Positions 4,897 to 7,748 of a stretch of DNA of 7,748 nucleotides are shown one piece after another. This DNA is from JBFLVN01 sp040758475 (GTDB taxonomy: Bacteria > JAGRBM01). Below the pieces are notes generated by a model. It saw only the letters and a program-made list of their open reading frames with translations. It had not been told where the DNA came from and ran no database searches. A program made the translations under genes and the position numbers. The stretch's first letter is position 1, and each line of letters opens with the position of its first letter. The stretch is from assembly GCA_040758475.1 (NCBI GenBank), contig JBFLVN010000181.1, positions 1-7,748 on the forward strand. The letters run 5' to 3'.

Positions 4897-5637
4897 CTAT
4901 GGGAGGTATTCCGTGGGGTCAACGGCCTTTTTGCCGCGCCGGACCTCGAAATGGAGGTGCGGGGCGCTCGCCCGCCCCGTCTCACCCACGGTGCCGAGCA
5001 CCTGGCCCGCCGCCACGAAGTCGCCCTTCTTCACCCGGTTTTCCTTGTTGTGGGCGTAGACCGTGGCGAGGTCTCCGGCGTGCCGGACGATAATGAGATT
5101 TCCATAACCCGAAAGACCGTCTCCCGCGTAAAGGACCCGGCCATCGGCGGCCGCCTGGATGGGGGTTCCCTCTTCGGCCGAGATATCGAGGCCGTCGTGG
5201 TGCAAACCTCCCCGAAAACCATAACCCGAGGTGACGCTACCCCGTACGGGCCACCGGAGATTCTGGCGTTTTCCGGCGGTGGGGACCGGTTTGGGAGATA
5301 GATTGGCTTCCCGCCGCTCTTCCCTTGGTTTTTGCCGGGCTTCGTTCTTGGTTCGAGAAGTAGATGGTGCTGAAAGCGCCACGGAGGAATTCTTTTTACT
5401 TTGGGGTTTGTAGTCTTCCGTCGAGGCGCCCGGGATATAGAGCTGCTGCCCCGCCCGGAGGGAGGCCGGATCGTCGATGCTGTTCCAACCCAGGATGTCG
5501 TCCTGGGAAACGCCGTAGGCGAGCGAGATCCGGTAGACGTTCTCGCCGGGGGAAACCGTGTGGTAGATGCCCCGGTGGGTGCCGCACCCTGTGACCCAAA
5601 ACAGAATACTCAAGGAGAGAAGAACAAACTTCTTCAT
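4897..5637 (-). CDS. nlpD: NlpD-like outer-membrane lipoprotein: LysM plus M23 metallopeptidase domain
   Basis: A 246-residue envelope protein. The N-terminus is a lipoprotein signal peptide ending in the lipobox VTGC, with lipidated Cys18. A LysM peptidoglycan-binding domain follows at about 25-70 (from YHTVSPGENVYRIS to LYIPG). A charged Ser/Lys/Arg linker (about 72-125) leads to an M23 (LytM) domain at about 128-246. Unlike E. coli NlpD and EnvC, whose LytM domains lack zinc ligands and only activate amidases, this one keeps the full set: H147 and D151 in HDGLD, H196 in YAH, and H227/H229 in HLH. It could therefore be an active peptidoglycan endopeptidase. Position next to surE supports the NlpD name, since surE-pcm-nlpD is the enterobacterial order. 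GGA about 9 nt before the ATG is a modest ribosome-binding site. The domain calls are firm; orthology to NlpD is likely. Confidence 0.88.
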   Translation of the reverse strand: MKKFVLLSLSILFWVTGCGTHRGIYHTVSPGENVYRISLAYGVSQDDILGWNSIDDPASLRAGQQLYIPGASTEDYKPQSKKNSSVALSAPSTSRTKNEARQKPREERREANLSPKPVPTAGKRQNLRWPVRGSVTSGYGFRGGLHHDGLDISAEEGTPIQAAADGRVLYAGDGLSGYGNLIIVRHAGDLATVYAHNKENRVKKGDFVAAGQVLGTVGETGRASAPHLHFEVRRGKKAVDPTEYLP

Positions 5638-5694
5638 GAACGGATTTCCGCTGTTGTGGGGAAGAAGGAAGCGAAGGCAGGAAGAAGAATACCG

Positions 5695-5719
5695 AAAATC
5701 CCCTCTTTCGTCCAGGGGA
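5695..5719 (-). terminator. Intrinsic terminator after surE
   Basis: On the minus strand TCCCCT (5714-5719) and AGGGGA (5699-5704) form a 6-bp stem around a 9-nt loop, followed by TTTT (5695-5698). It lies about 33 nt beyond the surE stop and about 57 nt before the nlpD-like start. It would partly separate the two genes. The stem is short, so readthrough is likely. Confidence 0.55.
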
Positions 5720-5752
5720 AAATTAACGATAACTTGTTAAATAAGCACGCGG

Positions 5753-6505
5753 TCATTTCTCGAGAGGTTTGATGAACGGGAGCGCGTCGGGGGCCGTCAG
5801 TTCGAGCCGGAGCGGCGTGATGGAGATGAATTTTTCCTCGATCGCCCTCAAGTCAGAGTTCGGGTCTTGCTCCGGTACGATGCGGGTACCGCTCACCCAG
5901 TAGTATTTCTTGCCCCGGGGATCGATCTTCTCCGAGACGATGTCGTCGAAGTGGCGCTTGCCCTGCACCGTGATCCGGCGGCCCCGGATTTCCGCGGGCG
6001 GGATGGCGGGGACGTTCACGTTCAGGATCGTATCCTTGGGAAGACCGTGCTTTAGAACCCATTCGGTCACGTCCCGCGCCGCTTTCTGGGCAGCGGAAAA
6101 ATCGGACGGGTCGTGGCTGGTAAGGGAAACGGCGATGCTGGGAATGCCGTATTGGATTCCCTCGAAAGCCGCCGAGACGGTGCCCGAATAGGCGATGTCG
6201 TCCCCCAGGTTGGGTCCAGAATTAATTCCGGAGACCACCACGTCGGGACGTTTTCCCTTCAAGGCGACGTGGACGCCAAGGAGTACGGCGTCGGTCGGGG
6301 TGCCGTCTACGGAGTAGAAGTCCGGTTCGATCTCCCGGAGCCGGAGGGGACGGTGCAACGTAAGGGCGTGGCTCTGGGCGCTTTGCTCCGTGTCCGGGCA
6401 GCAGACGACGATGCGCCCGAGGCCTTCAAGGCACTCTCGCAGGGCCTTGATACCGGGGGCGTAGTACCCGTCGTCGTTGGATAGAAGGATGAGCTTTTCG
6501 GACAT
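5753..6505 (-). CDS. surE: 5'-nucleotidase SurE (stationary-phase survival protein)
   Basis: SurE is a metal-dependent cytosolic phosphatase that dephosphorylates nucleoside 5'- and 3'-monophosphates and short polyphosphate. The 250-residue length is standard. Metal and active-site residues are all present: D11 and D12 in SNDDGYYAPGI, S42 in the EQSAQSHALTL loop, and N95 in SGINSGPNLGDD. DGTPTDAV and the YSGTVSAA segment are also family hallmarks. I start at the ATG at 6503-6505. The longer frame to 6619 would begin inside tRNA-Pro and its N-terminal 38 residues have no SurE character. The start lies only 16 nt beyond the T-run of the tRNA-Pro terminator, so surE must be reached by readthrough or from a promoter within the tRNA/terminator region. 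No strong Shine-Dalgarno is visible. Confidence 0.97.
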   Translation of the reverse strand: MSEKLILLSNDDGYYAPGIKALRECLEGLGRIVVCCPDTEQSAQSHALTLHRPLRLREIEPDFYSVDGTPTDAVLLGVHVALKGKRPDVVVSGINSGPNLGDDIAYSGTVSAAFEGIQYGIPSIAVSLTSHDPSDFSAAQKAARDVTEWVLKHGLPKDTILNVNVPAIPPAEIRGRRITVQGKRHFDDIVSEKIDPRGKKYYWVSGTRIVPEQDPNSDLRAIEEKFISITPLRLELTAPDALPFIKPLEK

Positions 6506-6521
6506 GGAAAACCCGTACAAG

Positions 6522-6544
6522 AAAAACGCCCCAGGGCCGGGGCG
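6522..6544 (-). terminator. Intrinsic terminator of the merR / tRNA-Pro transcript
   Basis: On the minus strand CGCCCC (6539-6544) and GGGGCG (6527-6532) form a perfect GC-only 6-bp stem with a 6-nt loop, followed at once by TTTTT (6522-6526). It lies 30 nt after the tRNA-Pro CCA end and only 16 nt before the surE ATG. This is the clearest rho-independent terminator in the window. Confidence 0.82.
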
Positions 6545-6574
6545 GCAAATCCTGCCAGGCGGCGGGGGTCGAAA

Positions 6575-6651
6575 TGGTCGGGGCGACTGGATTCGAACCA
6601 GCGACCTCACCCACCCCAAGGGTGCGCGCTACCAAACTGCGCCACGCCCCG
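6575..6651 (-). tRNA. tRNA-Pro, anticodon GGG
   Basis: On the minus strand a complete cloverleaf is seen. The acceptor is CGGGGCG with CGCCCCG. The D-arm is GCGC/GCGC with loop AGTTTGGTA. The anticodon stem CACCC/GGGTG has loop TTGGGGT, giving anticodon GGG. The variable loop is AGGTC, the T-arm GCTGG/CCAGT with TTCGAAT (one G-U pair), the discriminator is A, and CCA is encoded (6575-6577). The first acceptor base pair is C-G, as usual for bacterial tRNA-Pro. It begins 6 nt after the stop codon of the MerR-type gene and is followed by an intrinsic terminator, so it is probably cut from the regulator's mRNA. Confidence 0.97.
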
Positions 6652-6657
6652 ACGCGC

Positions 6658-7074
6658 TCAAGCGAGCGAGTCTTTAATAGATTGGACTTTTGAAATCAAC
6701 GCGCCGATCTGGGCCTTGGTATCGGCCTTGGCACCATAGGGCTTTGGCGCCGGAGCCGCCTGGAAGGGCACCACCGGAGGCCCAGGCTTCTTGGGGGCGC
6801 CTTCGATCTGGGCAAGTTCGCGCTCGAACCCCTTGGCCAGAACGCGCCTCGCCCCGTCGATGGTCAGGCGCTTTTCGTAGAGCAGGGTCTTGAGCCGCAG
6901 GACTTTCTCGACGTCGGAGCGGCTGTAGAGGCGCTGGTTCGAGGGGCTCTTCTGGGGCCGAAGCGTTCCAAAGCGGCTTTCCCAGTAACGGAGGACCGAA
7001 GGCGCGATCCCGGTAAGGTCCGAGACCTCACCGATGCGGAAGAAAATCTTGTCCGGTATGGAAACCTGTTCCAC
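6658..7074 (-). CDS. MerR family transcriptional regulator
   Basis: A 138-residue DNA-binding protein. The N-terminal MerR winged helix-turn-helix starts at about residue 10 (FFRIGEVSDLTGIAPSVLRY), followed by the RYWESRF motif at 29-35 and the NQRLYSRSDVE wing at 46-56. A short helix (about 57-85) replaces the usual dimerisation coil. A Pro/Ala-rich linker and a short C-terminal helix follow. No metal- or drug-binding Cys cluster is present, so the effector is unknown. This short MerR type is conserved beside ihfA in deltaproteobacteria. The start is a GTG at 7072-7074, chosen because it gives the IPDKIFFRIGEVS N-terminus usual in relatives; no good Shine-Dalgarno precedes it. Upstream is ihfA (99 nt away), downstream is tRNA-Pro (6 nt away). 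Confidence 0.92.
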   Translation of the reverse strand: MEQVSIPDKIFFRIGEVSDLTGIAPSVLRYWESRFGTLRPQKSPSNQRLYSRSDVEKVLRLKTLLYEKRLTIDGARRVLAKGFERELAQIEGAPKKPGPPVVPFQAAPAPKPYGAKADTKAQIGALISKVQSIKDSLA

Positions 7075-7122
7075 GGCAAAGGGCGCGAATGCCGGGACCC
7101 CTCCCCCACCCGCGCGGAGCGA

Positions 7123-7152
7123 ATCCTAGAGAAATTTTCAGGAATAATTCAA
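7123..7152 (-). promoter_or_regulatory. Candidate promoter for merR-tRNA-Pro
   Basis: On the minus strand TTGAAT (7147-7152) and TAGGAT (7123-7128) are spaced by 18 nt. They lie in the AT-rich ihfA-merR gap (7130-7175), which also contains a run of eight T just after the ihfA stop. Each box matches four of six consensus positions. The call is suggestive only; read-through from ihfA is an alternative. Confidence 0.35.
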
Positions 7153-7173
7153 CTTGAAAAAAAAGAAAGGTTT

Positions 7174-7506
7174 TTAGCTGCCGGACTGGGAGGCATCGGC
7201 GGGTTTGGTGGTCCCGCCCGAACGGGGGTGTTCGGGGTTCAGGGCGTTCTTGAGAACCTGGCTGGGTTTGAACGTGAGGACCCGGCGCGGAGTGATCTGA
7301 ATGGGCTCGCCGGTGTGGGGATTTCGCCCCAAGCGGGCGCGTTTTTCCTTCACGACGAAGTTCCCGAAACCCGATACCTTGAGGCGGTTGCTGGTCTGGA
7401 GGGTCTGCTTCATGATCTCGAAGACCGCTTCTACCACGTCCGTCGCTTCCTTCTTGGAAAACCCGACTTTCTGATAGATGCTTTCGATGATGTCGGCCTT
7501 CGTCAT
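7174..7506 (-). CDS. ihfA: Integration host factor subunit alpha
   Basis: A 110-residue DNABII-family protein that, paired with IHF beta, binds and sharply bends DNA in the nucleoid. The dimerisation half opens with MTKADIIESIYQKVGFSKKEA. The beta-arm region contains KVSGFGNF (43-50) and GRNPHTGEPI (60-69), whose P63 is the residue that intercalates into DNA. ITPRRVLTFKPSQ at 71-83 is IHF-like rather than HU-like. The last 20 residues form a polar Pro/Ser/Gly tail longer than in E. coli IhfA. The ATG at 7504-7506 has GAGGGGG 8 nt upstream; a longer frame to 7584 adds a low-complexity leader and is unlikely. Its place between pheT and a MerR gene is the classic ihfA location. IHF beta is not in the window. 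Confidence 0.95.
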   Translation of the reverse strand: MTKADIIESIYQKVGFSKKEATDVVEAVFEIMKQTLQTSNRLKVSGFGNFVVKEKRARLGRNPHTGEPIQITPRRVLTFKPSQVLKNALNPEHPRSGGTTKPADASQSGS

Positions 7507-7514
7507 GGCGAGCA

Positions 7515-7521
7515 CCCCCTC
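7515..7521 (-). promoter_or_regulatory. Shine-Dalgarno that fixes the ihfA start
   Basis: The minus strand reads GAGGGGG, 8 nt before the ATG at 7504-7506. It favours the 110-residue form over the 26-residue upstream extension. Confidence 0.65.
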
Positions 7522-7547
7522 ACCTGCCGTCCCCAAGGGACCCCCTG

Positions 7548-7559
7548 CGGGCCGGCCCG
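7548..7559. repeat. 12-bp perfect palindrome in the pheT-ihfA gap
   Basis: CGGGCCGGCCCG is self-complementary over all 12 positions and sits about 42-53 nt before the ihfA ATG. A 5-bp hairpin, GTCCC (7529-7533) with GGGAC (7537-7541), lies between it and the ribosome-binding site. This could be an operator or a leader RNA structure for ihfA, whose expression is autoregulated in other bacteria. In such GC-rich DNA chance is a fair alternative. Confidence 0.4.
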
Positions 7560-7647
7560 ACTTTCCGTGCGATTCACTTCCCAAAGCCCCCTGACGCTAG
7601 AGGTTCGGACTGTAAAAAGCAAATGATATTAAAGGGTTAACGAGGCT

Positions 7648-7662
7648 CGGGGGCTATCCCCG
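7648..7662 (-). other. Hairpin over the pheT stop codon
   Basis: CGGGG and CCCCG arms (7648-7652 and 7658-7662) enclose a 5-nt loop containing most of the TAG stop of pheT. There is no T-run directly after it. The AT-rich stretch at about 7613-7640 further downstream may hold an ihfA promoter, but I find no well-spaced -35/-10 pair there. Confidence 0.35.
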
Positions 7663-7748
7663 AAGGCGGGCCTTGAAGCGGCTTTCAAGGGCGCTAGCCA
7701 CCCCCCGCTCGGCCGAGGCGACTTCCTCGTCGGTTAGGGTCCGGTCGC
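7654..7748 (-). CDS. pheT: Phenylalanyl-tRNA synthetase beta subunit, C-terminal end
   Basis: Only the last 30 codons and the TAG stop are in the window. They read DRTLTDEEVASAERGV followed by a helix ending in SRFKARLRG. This matches the end of the ferredoxin-fold anticodon-binding domain of PheT, where the R-T-L-T-D-E-E-V pattern and the closing F-x-A-x-L-R are conserved. PheT pairs with PheS to charge tRNA-Phe. Its position immediately upstream of ihfA is the usual one in proteobacteria and strengthens an identification made from a short fragment. Confidence 0.88.
   Translation of the reverse strand, partial: DRTLTDEEVASAERGVASALESRFKARLRG

Noticed and set aside
5507..5637. Possible second membrane anchor or fusion at the start of the nlpD-like gene
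   Set aside because: The hydrophobic stretch ends in VTGC, a normal lipobox, and LysM follows directly; nothing else is needed to explain it.
6477..6677. Plus-strand open frame with GDWIRTSDLTHPKG
   Set aside because: This is the reverse strand of tRNA-Pro and its terminator, a common false gene call.

Overview
This is a GC-rich bacterial chromosomal segment. It carries nine complete protein genes, two genes cut by the window edges and two tRNA genes. The right half keeps a gene order familiar from proteobacteria, especially deltaproteobacteria and their relatives: pheT, ihfA, a MerR-type regulator, tRNA-Pro, surE, then an NlpD-like lipoprotein. The lipoprotein signal peptide, IHF alpha and an ArnE/ArnF-like flippase point to a Gram-negative (diderm) cell. 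I cannot name the genus. A deltaproteobacterial or similar deep-branching lineage is my best guess, and that is inference.

Layout. Positions 1-390 (minus) hold the N-terminal fifth of mnmG. A divergent spacer follows, with a candidate promoter and a strong GC-rich hairpin. It leads into a plus-strand operon at 609-2856: a coiled-coil zinc-ribbon protein, a small four-helix EamA/Arn-type transporter and a diacylglycerol-kinase-family lipid kinase. This operon ends tail to tail against a minus-strand TauE/SafE permease (2853-3677), and the two stop codons overlap. Everything from there to the right end reads on the minus strand. In transcription order, right to left, it runs: pheT (end only), ihfA, merR-like, tRNA-Pro, intrinsic terminator, surE, terminator, nlpD-like, apt, a 60-residue histone-fold protein, tRNA-Arg(CCU) and the permease.

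How the genes work together. The pheT-to-tRNA-Pro block is translation and nucleoid housekeeping: a Phe-tRNA synthetase subunit, a DNA-bending protein, a regulator and a tRNA placed 6 nt after the regulator's stop codon. surE and the LysM-M23 lipoprotein repeat the enterobacterial surE-nlpD linkage, but pcm and rpoS are absent. apt supplies purine salvage.

The most notable gene is the 60-residue protein at 3928-4110. It reads as a bacterial histone. It has the R-x-T loop and the downstream Asp of archaeal histones at the expected spacing, but it stops where helix alpha-3 should begin. It has a near-consensus sigma70-type promoter and an operator-like palindrome just downstream. With ihfA about 3 kb away, the window encodes two different architectural DNA-binding proteins.

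I see no CRISPR array, transposase, integrase or obvious defence system.
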